A stretch of DNA of 6,823 bases from assembly GCA_018830925.1 (NCBI GenBank), contig JAHJRK010000550.1, positions 1 through 6,823 of the forward strand. The letters are read 5' to 3'. Made by a program: the position numbers and the translations under genes. The notes under the pieces were generated by a model. That model saw only the letters and a program-made list of their open reading frames with translations, did not search any database and was not told where the DNA came from. Positions 1 to 4,941 of this stretch are shown one piece after another. The first letter of the stretch is position 1; each line of letters opens with the position of its first letter. Origin of the DNA: Pseudomonadota bacterium (lineage in GTDB: Bacteria; Desulfobacterota; Desulfobacteria; Desulfobacterales; RPRI01).

Positions 1-557
1 GGGAAAAGGAAGGCGCGTATACCGGAGAAATTTCACCAACAATGGTTGCTTCGGCAGGATGCAGATATGTTATCATCGGACATTCGGAACGGAGACAATC
101 TTTCGGCGAAACAGACCAGTCTGTTAACAAAAAGATAAGAGCCGCAATATGCAACAGCCTTGATCCGGTTTTTTGCATAGGTGAAACGGAAAAAGAGCGG
201 GATGCTGCTGATACATTTAATATTCTTGACAAACAGATCAAAATGGGGTTAGAAGGCTTCTCTCCGGATGACCTGCAACCTTTAATTCTGGCATATGAGC
301 CGGTCTGGGCGATAGGAACCGGCAAAACAGCGACAAGCGGCCAGGCTCAGGAAGTTCACCGGTTTATCCGCAATCTTGTTGAGAAGCTTTTCGGGAAAAA
401 GGTTGCCGGATCGGTAAGAATACTGTATGGTGGAAGTGTAAAACCTGAAAATATAAAAGAATTGATGTCGATGCCGGATGTTGACGGAGCTCTTGTCGGG
501 GGAGCAAGCTTAAAAGCTGAAAAATTTGCAGAGATTATAAAATATAAAAAATTATGA
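1..557 (+). CDS. tpiA: Triosephosphate isomerase, C-terminal part (5' end outside window)
   Basis: This enzyme interconverts dihydroxyacetone phosphate and glyceraldehyde 3-phosphate in glycolysis and gluconeogenesis, in the cytoplasm. The frame is open from base 3 with no start, so the gene enters from the left edge; 184 of about 250 residues are present. Visible family marks are GEISPTM and IIGHSERR with the electrophilic His (codon 81-83), AYEPVWAIGTGK with the catalytic Glu (codon 297-299) at the start of the mobile phosphate loop 6, and the phosphate-binding YGGSVKPEN and DGALVGGASL near the end. Every catalytic residue in the visible part is intact and there is no frameshift. The stop lies 21 bases before secG, so the two are probably co-transcribed. 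The promoter is outside the window. The ATG at 42 is an internal methionine, not the start. Confidence 0.97.
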   Translation, partial: EKEGAYTGEISPTMVASAGCRYVIIGHSERRQSFGETDQSVNKKIRAAICNSLDPVFCIGETEKERDAADTFNILDKQIKMGLEGFSPDDLQPLILAYEPVWAIGTGKTATSGQAQEVHRFIRNLVEKLFGKKVAGSVRILYGGSVKPENIKELMSMPDVDGALVGGASLKAEKFAEIIKYKKL

Positions 558-578
558 AAACAGACAAGCTGGATTAAT

Positions 579-935
579 ATGCCAATTTTATTAATTATAT
601 TACATGTTATTGTTTGCATAGCGATCATAATGATCGTTCTGCTCCAGACCGGAAAAGGGGCTGATATGGGTGCTGCCTTCGGCGGAGGTTCCAGCCAGAC
701 CCTTTTCGGAAGCACAGGCGCCTCCACTTTCTTAAGCAAAGCAACAACGATTGTAGCCGTAATATTCATGATCACTTCTCTCTCTCTTGCCTATATTTCA
801 GGACATAAAAAAGGAAGTTCGATCATGACGGATGTTAAGGCGCCTATCGAGCAGAAAGCGGAACCAACTGGCGATGTTACACCTGTAAAGGAAACAGTGC
901 CTGCGCAACTTCCGGATGCAACTGAAAAGAAATAA
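579..935 (+). CDS. secG: Preprotein translocase subunit SecG
   Basis: SecG is the small accessory subunit of the SecYEG channel in the inner membrane and aids SecA-driven protein export. The 118-residue product has the usual plan: a first hydrophobic helix at about residues 2-22, the conserved loop LLQTGKGADMGAAFGGGSSQTLFGSTGA at about 21-48 (quoted only as a landmark: its core is QTGKGADMGAAFGGG), and a second helix at about 53-73. A charged, low-complexity cytoplasmic tail of some 40 residues follows. The ribosome site before the ATG is weak (GGA about 5 bases upstream), which fits translation as the second gene after tpiA. Only 4 bases separate its stop from tRNA-Leu, so the tRNA may be processed from the same transcript. 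The tpiA-secG-tRNA-Leu order is familiar in several bacterial lineages. Confidence 0.95.
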   Translation: MPILLIILHVIVCIAIIMIVLLQTGKGADMGAAFGGGSSQTLFGSTGASTFLSKATTIVAVIFMITSLSLAYISGHKKGSSIMTDVKAPIEQKAEPTGDVTPVKETVPAQLPDATEKK

Positions 936-939
936 AAAT

Positions 940-1026
940 GCCGGAGTGGTGGAATTTGGCAGACACGCTATCTTGAGGGGGTAGTGCTCTAAAGGCGTGC
1001 CGGTTCGAGCCCGGCCTTCGGCACCA
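940..1026 (+). tRNA. tRNA-Leu, anticodon GAG
   Basis: An 87-base class II tRNA folds completely. The acceptor stem is 940-946 with 1016-1022 (one G-U pair). The anticodon stem is 968-972 with 980-984 around a 7-base loop, with GAG at 975-977 decoding CUC/CUU. A long variable arm covers about 985-998, typical of leucine tRNAs. The T stem is 999-1003 with 1011-1015 around TTCGAGC. The discriminator is A1023 and CCA (1024-1026) is encoded in the DNA. It follows secG after 4 bases and is closed by the terminator just downstream. Confidence 0.96.
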
Positions 1027-1039
1027 TTAATAATATAGA

Positions 1040-1078
1040 GGGGTTAGCTGATTCATCGGTTAACCCCCTTTTACTTTT
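1040..1078 (+). terminator. Intrinsic terminator of the tpiA-secG-tRNA-Leu unit
   Basis: Bases 1040-1051 pair with 1056-1067 to form an uninterrupted 12-bp stem (two G-T wobbles, GGGG/CCCC at the base) with a TTCA tetraloop. It is followed by the T-rich tail CTTTTACTTTT. It lies 14 bases after the tRNA CCA end and should end the upstream unit. Confidence 0.9.
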
Positions 1079-1618
1079 AAGGGCACTTGGTCAACGGTTT
1101 GGTCAACAACTTTCCGGGTATTCGTCGGCATCAAGGTGGTGCAGGTTTCCGATAAACTTTTTCAACCGGCCCGAAATTAACCATTTATCTCTTTGAATAT
1201 TTTATCGGCATGATTTAAGTACGCATTGCAATCTTACATCACGGTAGTGTAAAGAATTTTTCGCACTTTTGATTTTAAACATCCCAGCGACCTTACAGTT
1301 TGGTTTTTTTCAGCTATGCAACCGCTCTGGCAAGTTCCTGCAACCGTTTCATGTTCATATTGTGCGAAAAATATTATACATCATCTTCAGCACTGCGTCG
1401 CATCGGATTGTTTTGTTTTTTGCTTTACGGATTACTGCTATTTAGAAGGGAATAGGATACTAGGAAAACAGGTAGTTTGTTTAATGATGAAGCCTATCTG
1501 TTTCAGGTAGCTTCCCTGGATTCCGCCCGGAAAAATCGGAGCCTGCGGTAATCAGGCCAGTCAAAGGATACTTGAAAAAAGCGTTAGGGGAAATAAACTG
1601 TGCGGCGGTATTCGTTGT
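1079..1618. other. Gene-free stretch with no convincing coding sequence
   Basis: This 540-base stretch follows the tRNA terminator. Frames on both strands are short and broken. The longest (64 codons, 1316-1510 +) is cysteine-rich, has no ribosome site and resembles no protein I recognise. Structure that can be seen: a 9-bp direct repeat TTGGTCAAC at 1087-1095 and 1099-1107; an 11-bp perfect inverted repeat at 1256-1266 and 1362-1372; and hairpins between 1489 and 1556. On the - strand, 1061-1120 reads as a short tail (KVVDQTVDQ...) ending in a stop inside the terminator. Its upstream frame is blocked within about 25 codons. I read the stretch as decayed accessory DNA next to a tRNA gene. Confidence 0.6.
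1489..1556. repeat. Cluster of stem-loops in the gene-free stretch
   Basis: Bases 1489-1500 and 1504-1514 form an 11-bp stem with one bulged C and a TTT loop. Directly after it, CCTG.ATT.CCGC pairs with GCGG.AAT.CAGG across 1515-1556, with single-base bulges. A smaller alternative hairpin is GCCTG/CAGGC at about 1541-1557. Read on the - strand, these lie about 60-130 bases past the broken protease gene, so they could act as its transcription end, although T-runs are short (ATTTTT nearby). An unknown structured RNA is the alternative. No riboswitch consensus was recognised. Confidence 0.35.
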
Positions 1619-2082
1619 TTACAGCTTAATAACAGGTATTTTCTTTTTAGCGGCTTTTGATTGAGAACTGATTGAAAAAATCTTACCAGGATAGTCTATG
1701 TTCAGGATAAACTTGCCGAGAAAACTGTTTACTCCAAGAAGAAGGACGTGCAGGTTCGGCATGAAGTCTATAGGGGTATCTTTGATCGTGTATGCAAGCT
1801 TGAAAGACAAGGGGTGATATATCCCTCAAACTTTGTTGTATGGGAAAATGCAATGGTTTCTCCATTCCCTGTACCGATAATCTTTGTAGGACCAGCCTGC
1901 AGATTATGCCCTAATATAGAGGCAATACCGGCGGGAATGGCACATTCATCAGCTCCGGTATCTATAATGCCGAAAGTGGCATATGAAAGTCCCGTATGGG
2001 GGTTGATAATTTTTATCGGTAAAATCGGGCGGGGCATATCATCTTCACTGAGTTTAAGAAATGGACAATTCCTGAGCGGCAT
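1619..2082 (-). pseudogene. Retropepsin-like (clan AA) aspartic protease, frameshifted
   Basis: Two overlapping frames together give one small retropepsin-like protease of about 150 residues. The first part starts at 2082 (or at the internal Met, 2037) and carries the catalytic motif IIDTGADECAIP (Asp codon 1960-1962) after a PILPIKI strand. It then runs out of frame to a stop at 1768. The second part, in the frame one base back, is open from 1825 and gives LSFKLAYTIKD, then the LLLGVNSFLGKFIL strand typical of this fold, ending at 1619. The break lies between 1828 and 1768, most likely near the CCCC/TATATA run at 1811-1822, and fits loss of one base. The ATG overlaps the DUF5678-like stop (TGATG), so the two form a translationally coupled pair. 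A sequencing error is an alternative. Programmed -1 frameshifting is unlikely, since no X-XXY-YYZ slippery site is seen. Substrate unknown. Confidence 0.72.
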
Positions 2083-2273
2083 CAGTAAATTTGCACCATT
2101 CCTTTCTTGGGAACATAAAAAACCACGGGTTCCTTTACACCCTTCTCTTTTGCCTCGTTAAAGACCTTGCTCGGTTCTCTTCCGTAGCTTACGACCTTTC
2201 TGTCTTTAAAAGACCTTGTAGCTACATACTGGCCACCGTATTTTTCACCGTCTTTTAATAAAACCCGATTCAT
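2082..2273 (-). CDS. DUF5678-like small protein
   Basis: The product has 63 residues and unknown biochemical function. The block YGGQYVATRSFKDRKVV followed by GREPSKVFNEAKEKGVKEP and the closing VVFYVPK matches what I recall of the DUF5678 family (short proteins of the pattern GKYVA...V.S.GKDP..V...A...G...P....VP). It is soluble, with no signal peptide or membrane segment. The start was chosen at 2273, not the upstream in-frame ATG at 2309, because an excellent Shine-Dalgarno sequence AAGGAGGTG (2278-2286) sits 6 bases before 2273. The longer form would translate the ribosome site. Its stop overlaps the start of the retropepsin-like gene by one base. From memory, DUF5678 genes often sit beside clan AA proteases, which suggests a functional pair, but this is not verified here. 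A promoter lies just upstream. Confidence 0.82.
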   Translation of the reverse strand: MNRVLLKDGEKYGGQYVATRSFKDRKVVSYGREPSKVFNEAKEKGVKEPVVFYVPKKGMVQIY

Positions 2274-2406
2274 ACAACACCTCCTTCTCAAACCCCAGCT
2301 GATTTTCATCTATATTGTCAAATTTGTCAAGCTTCGCTTTTTCCTGAATGACATGAGCTGTTTCTTCATGCCAGTTCGGCAAGTTCGGAAATCCCTCAAA
2401 ACACAT
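2245..2406 (-). CDS. Candidate small ORF, unrecognised (53 aa), overlapping the DUF5678-like gene start
   Basis: A frame from ATG 2406 to TGA 2245 encodes a 53-residue acidic product beginning MCFEGFPNLPNWHEE and continuing with AHVIQEKAKLDKFDNIDENQ. Codon choice looks protein-like, and the frame stays open further upstream to about 2475 (reading DVFGQPQKWLKNRGFSV), inside the last codons of the epimerase in a different frame. No Shine-Dalgarno sequence precedes the ATG, and the 3' end runs 29 bases into the DUF5678-like gene. It may be a real small gene, the 3' remnant of a larger gene cut by rearrangement, or chance. I do not recognise the family. Confidence 0.25.
   Translation of the reverse strand: MCFEGFPNLPNWHEETAHVIQEKAKLDKFDNIDENQLGFEKEVLYESGFIKRR
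2302..2330 (-). promoter_or_regulatory. Sigma-70-type promoter for the DUF5678/protease pair
   Basis: On the - strand a perfect TTGACA (2330-2325) is followed after 17 bases by GAAAAT (2307-2302, 4 of 6 to TATAAT). Transcription would begin near 2295, about 10 bases before the Shine-Dalgarno sequence. A second TTGACA copy overlaps the spacer (2321-2316). This suggests the cassette is transcribed independently of the epimerase upstream. Confidence 0.45.
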
Positions 2407-2409
2407 TAC

Positions 2410-2444
2410 CGAAAAGCCCCTGTTTTTCAGCCATTTTTGGGGCT
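2410..2444 (-). terminator. Possible terminator overlapping the epimerase stop
   Basis: On the - strand AGCCCC (2444-2439) pairs with GGGGCT (2420-2415) across an 18-base A-rich loop that contains the epimerase stop codon, followed by TTTTC (2414-2410). The 6-bp stem with a large loop makes it weak, but its position at the gene end fits. Confidence 0.4.
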
Positions 2445-3482
2445 GCCCGAAGACATCGTCTTCTTTCCGTAATATTCAAGATACCAGGTCACAAACCGCT
2501 TTATTCCTGTTTCAAGCGGAGTCTGAGGTTTGAAGCCGGCATCTCTAATAAGATCATCGACATCGGCGTATGTTGAAACAACATCGCCGGGCTGAAGATC
2601 AAGAAATTCTTTTTTTGCTTTTTTCCCAAGAGTCTCTTCGATAATTTCTATAAACTCTATCAGTTCAACAGGGCTGTTGTTTCCTATATTATAGAGCCTG
2701 TATTTTACATATGATGTGCCGGGATCAGGTTTTTTTCCGCTCCATTTGGGATCAGGCTCCGGAACTTTTTTCATAATCCTCACAACCCCTTCAATTATGT
2801 CATCTATGTAGGTAAAATCCCGCGTCATTTTACCGTGATTGAAAACCTTTATCGGCCTTCCTTCAAGAATCGCATCTGTAAAAAGAAACAGAGCCATATC
2901 AGGGCGCCCCCACGGTCCGTAAACCGTAAAGAATCTAAGACCCGTGCATGGGAGCCCGAAGAGGTGGCTGTATGAATGAGCCATCAGTTCATTTGCTTTC
3001 TTGGTGGCTGCATATAAGGAAACTGGATGGTCAACGTTGTCATGAACGGAAAAAGGCATTTTCGTATTTGCCCCGTAAACCGAGCTTGATGAAGCAAAAA
3101 CAAGATGTTTCACCCCGTTATGCCGGCAGCATTCAAGAATATTGGTAAAACCGATTATATTGGAATCGATGTACGCGCGTGGGTTTTTCAATGAGTATCT
3201 CACACCTGCCTGCGCCGCAAGATTCACCACAACATCAAACTTTTTGTTTTCAAATACTATTTCGAGATCCTCTTTTTCGGCTATATCCGTCTTAACAAAG
3301 GCAAAATTCCCGTACGATTGAAGCTGAGCGAGCCTCGCTTCCTTCAGACCCACATCATAATAAGGATTCATGTTGTCAACGCCTGTCACATCAAGCCCTT
3401 CATTTAAGAGCCTCAAAGACAGATGATAACCGATAAATCCCGCTGCGCCGGTAACAAGCACTCTTTCCACATTGATATCCAT
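2427..3482 (-). CDS. UDP-glucuronate 4-epimerase-like NAD-dependent sugar epimerase
   Basis: This is an extended short-chain dehydrogenase of 351 residues. It most likely converts UDP-glucuronate to UDP-galacturonate for surface polysaccharide, in the cytoplasm. Residues 8-18 carry the NAD-binding VLVTGAAGFIG. D36 probably contacts the ribose in GVDNMNPYYDVGLK, a stretch typical of UDP-glucuronate epimerases. The catalytic Ser lies within SSSSVYG (131-137), and Y157xxxK161 is the catalytic pair. FFTVYGPWGRPDMA (184-197) and MTRDFTYIDD (219-228) are family landmarks. The start was set at 3482 because GGAG lies 8 bases upstream. The frame stays open upstream to a TTG at 3665, but those 61 codons are only the heptad repeat. 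The last 12 residues, after WYLEYYG where relatives usually end, look like an unrelated add-on. A related nucleotide-sugar epimerase activity cannot be excluded. Confidence 0.92.
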   Translation of the reverse strand: MDINVERVLVTGAAGFIGYHLSLRLLNEGLDVTGVDNMNPYYDVGLKEARLAQLQSYGNFAFVKTDIAEKEDLEIVFENKKFDVVVNLAAQAGVRYSLKNPRAYIDSNIIGFTNILECCRHNGVKHLVFASSSSVYGANTKMPFSVHDNVDHPVSLYAATKKANELMAHSYSHLFGLPCTGLRFFTVYGPWGRPDMALFLFTDAILEGRPIKVFNHGKMTRDFTYIDDIIEGVVRIMKKVPEPDPKWSGKKPDPGTSYVKYRLYNIGNNSPVELIEFIEIIEETLGKKAKKEFLDLQPGDVVSTYADVDDLIRDAGFKPQTPLETGIKRFVTWYLEYYGKKTMSSGSPKNG

Positions 3483-3509
3483 TTGCAAAACTCCATTTAA
3501 AAAAACTGT

Positions 3510-3656
3510 TTCCTGGTTTCTGATTCCTGACTTCTGACTTCTGACTACTGACTTCTGTCTCCTGTCTTCTGTCTCCTGTCTTCTGTCTCCTGACCCCTGT
3601 CTCCTGTCTTCTGTCTCCTGTCTTCTGTCTCCTGACTCCTGTTTTCTGTCTTCTGC
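3510..3656. repeat. Heptanucleotide tandem repeat tract (21 units)
   Basis: Twenty-one contiguous 7-base units of the type YTYCTGW (mostly CTTCTGT and CTCCTGT alternating; CTTCTGA/CTCCTGA towards the ends) fill the gap between the permease stop and the epimerase start. A higher order is visible: 3552-3593 and 3594-3635 are two 42-base copies differing at two bases. The pyrimidine/purine strand asymmetry is nearly complete apart from the G in every unit. On the - strand it is in frame with the epimerase and would encode DRRQETED-type repeats if translated from further upstream, but the ribosome site at the 3482 start argues that it is untranslated leader. Confidence 0.93.
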
Positions 3657-3661
3657 CCTTT

Positions 3662-4582
3662 TCAACCCGCTACATTGAGCCAGAATGAAAATGTCACGGC
3701 CGAAATGAGAGTGCTTGAAGAAATTGCCGCGACCGCGAAATCGGCGTCCCCGTTCATCTCTTTTGCCATTATGTATGCAATCGTTGCTGTGGGTGATGCA
3801 AGAAGTATCAGGCCGGGCAGATATTCACTCGGAGGAATACCATAAAAGCCGTATAAAATAAATCCCATGCACGGAAGAAGCATCAGTTTAAAAAAATTGG
3901 TCGAAATAACGGCAAATATGGAGAGGCGCATGGCTTTAAAAGAGAGGGAAGCGCCAATTATAAGCAACGCCATCGGCAGCGCAAGATTGCTCAGGATATC
4001 CAGAATCCGCCCGATGACTTCAGGAACCGGCATTTCCGTAACAGAGAAGAATATTCCGGCCATTGCCGACAGTATTACGGGATTTCCAAATATCTTTTGT
4101 GCGAAAAAAAGTCCGTTCTCCCTGAAAGGAAGATCCTTGCCGTACAGAACTAGAGCAACCACCGCAAGAAAATTCTGGAGGATCATCACAAAGCCGCCTA
4201 TTATTCCGGCCTTTACAAACCCCTCCTGCCCCATGTAATAATAGGCGACGGCAAGAGCTATATATCCGAGGTTTCCGTGAATGGAGGACTGTATATAGGT
4301 TCCAAGATTTTTTCTTTCTATCTTTGCCGTCCTCCCCGCTATCCATGAGAGCGCAAAAACCGCAACAACCGAAGAAAGAGTAATAAGCAGTACGGTTAAA
4401 TTGAACTGCGCCTTGAAGGAGGCTTTTGATACGGCCCTGAAGATCATTGCGGGAATGGCAATATAAAAGACCAGCCTGTTTGCGGGCCCAAGAAATTCAG
4501 GCGGGATAAAACCTTTCAAGCGGATAAACCATCCAATAATTACAATGGAAAATATCGGAATTATTGTCGAAACGATATGCAT
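3662..4582 (-). CDS. AEC-family permease (auxin efflux carrier-like transporter)
   Basis: This is a 306-residue inner-membrane transporter of the AEC family (Mem_trans). Members carry small organic anions or related solutes by secondary transport; this substrate is unknown. The protein is mostly hydrophobic, with about ten predicted helices split into two halves of five around a short polar loop near residue 150 (YGKDLPFREN). Family features include the N-terminal PIFSIVIIGWFIRLKGF, NRLVFYIAIPAMIFRAV at about 35-50, and in the second half LPMALLIIGASLSF (about 202-215) and ASPTATIAYIMAKEM (about 265-279). The ATG at 4582 is supported only by a weak AGG about 9 bases upstream. A promoter-like pair lies at 4624-4651. 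The gene is divergent from the moaD-like gene, and its stop abuts the heptad tract leading to the epimerase. Confidence 0.9.
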   Translation of the reverse strand: MHIVSTIIPIFSIVIIGWFIRLKGFIPPEFLGPANRLVFYIAIPAMIFRAVSKASFKAQFNLTVLLITLSSVVAVFALSWIAGRTAKIERKNLGTYIQSSIHGNLGYIALAVAYYYMGQEGFVKAGIIGGFVMILQNFLAVVALVLYGKDLPFRENGLFFAQKIFGNPVILSAMAGIFFSVTEMPVPEVIGRILDILSNLALPMALLIIGASLSFKAMRLSIFAVISTNFFKLMLLPCMGFILYGFYGIPPSEYLPGLILLASPTATIAYIMAKEMNGDADFAVAAISSSTLISAVTFSFWLNVAG

Positions 4583-4592
4583 ATCAAAGCCT

Positions 4593-4634
4593 GTTTAATT
4601 TTAACTGCTTGACATTTAAACCAATTATGTTTAA
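4593..4634. promoter_or_regulatory. Two dyad-symmetric operator candidates between divergent genes
   Basis: GTTTAATTTTAAC at 4593-4605 is a dyad of the form GTTnAAnTTnAAC. TTAAAC (4616-4621) and GTTTAA (4629-4634) form a second, perfect inverted repeat with a 7-base spacer. The second lies between the -35 and -10 elements of the rightward promoter and over the -10 of the leftward one, where a repressor could control both. AT-rich DNA forms such dyads by chance, so this is tentative. Confidence 0.3.
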
Positions 4635-4637
4635 TTT
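4609..4637 (+). promoter_or_regulatory. Promoter for the moaD-like/hesA-like pair
   Basis: A perfect TTGACA (4609-4614) is followed after 17 bases by TAATTT (4632-4637, 3 of 6). Transcription would start near 4644, leaving a leader of about 58 bases. The -10 element is poor, so an activator or another sigma factor may be involved. Confidence 0.4.
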
Positions 4638-4651
4638 CTTACAGGAATCAA
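4624..4651 (-). promoter_or_regulatory. Promoter for the AEC permease
   Basis: On the - strand TTGATT (4651-4646, 4 of 6 to the -35 consensus) and CATAAT (4629-4624, 5 of 6 to the -10 consensus) are spaced by 16 bases. This would place the start of transcription near 4617, about 35 bases before the permease ATG. It overlaps the opposing promoter. Confidence 0.45.
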
Positions 4652-4701
4652 ATGTGTTTTATCTTATATCCCATTTCACGGGCAAATAAAACTTAAAAAA
4701 T

Positions 4702-4941
4702 ATGAGTAAAAAAGCATTTATTACCTTAAAACTCTTTGCCACACTTGGAAAATTTACCCCCGCTTCGGCAGATAATTATCGGGTAGAACCCGGCACATCG
4801 GTCCGTGACCTGATTGCAGGGCTTAAAATCCCTGAAGAGAAGGCAAAGCTGATTTTCATAGACGGCATCAAGGGGGAACTCGACTCTACACTTAACGGCG
4901 GTGAAAGAATAGGTATTTTCCCCCCGGTCGGAGGCGGATGA
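4702..4941 (+). CDS. MoaD/ThiS-family ubiquitin-like sulfur carrier protein
   Basis: This small (79-residue) beta-grasp protein carries sulfur as a C-terminal thiocarboxylate. Visible marks: a first strand FITLKLFATLGKF, the VRDLIAGLKIPEEKAKLIFIDG middle (helix then strand, about 34-55), and the closing GERIGIFPPVGGG with the essential terminal Gly-Gly. No Shine-Dalgarno sequence is obvious before the ATG, but no other start gives the conserved first strand. The 3' end overlaps the next ATG by 4 bases (ATGA), and the codons for the final glycines contain GGAGG, so they serve as ribosome site for the downstream gene as well. The pairing with an E1-like enzyme supports a role in molybdopterin/tungstopterin or another sulfur-transfer pathway. 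A moaD or thiS name cannot be chosen from the sequence. Confidence 0.9.
   Translation: MSKKAFITLKLFATLGKFTPASADNYRVEPGTSVRDLIAGLKIPEEKAKLIFIDGIKGELDSTLNGGERIGIFPPVGGG

Noticed and set aside
1316..1510. 64-codon cysteine-rich frame on + strand
   Set aside because: No ribosome site, no recognisable domain, composition unlike the neighbours; consistent with a chance open frame.
1580..1600. GCGTTAGG resembling an integron attC core
   Set aside because: The 7-base core does not fit GTTRRRY at its last base and no matching RYYYAAC partner was found at a usual distance.
1520..1620. Riboswitch-like sequence (TPP or cobalamin)
   Set aside because: Neither the thi-box nor the B12-box conserved core could be found, and no suitable gene follows.
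1748..2161. 137-codon + strand frame
   Set aside because: It is antisense to the DTGAD protease and DUF5678-like genes, which carry recognisable motifs on the - strand.
2274..2309. Upstream ATG (2309) for the DUF5678-like gene
   Set aside because: The extra 12 residues would be encoded by the Shine-Dalgarno sequence itself and the promoter-proximal leader; the strong AAGGAGGTG points to 2273.
3510..3656. CRISPR array
   Set aside because: Units are 7 bp with no spacers; it is a tandem microsatellite-type array.
3483..3665. Upstream in-frame extension of the epimerase (61 residues of DRRQETED-like repeats)
   Set aside because: It would need a TTG start inside the permease stop, has no ribosome site, and consists only of the heptad tract. 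The ATG at 3482 has GGAG at proper spacing and starts just before the Rossmann motif.
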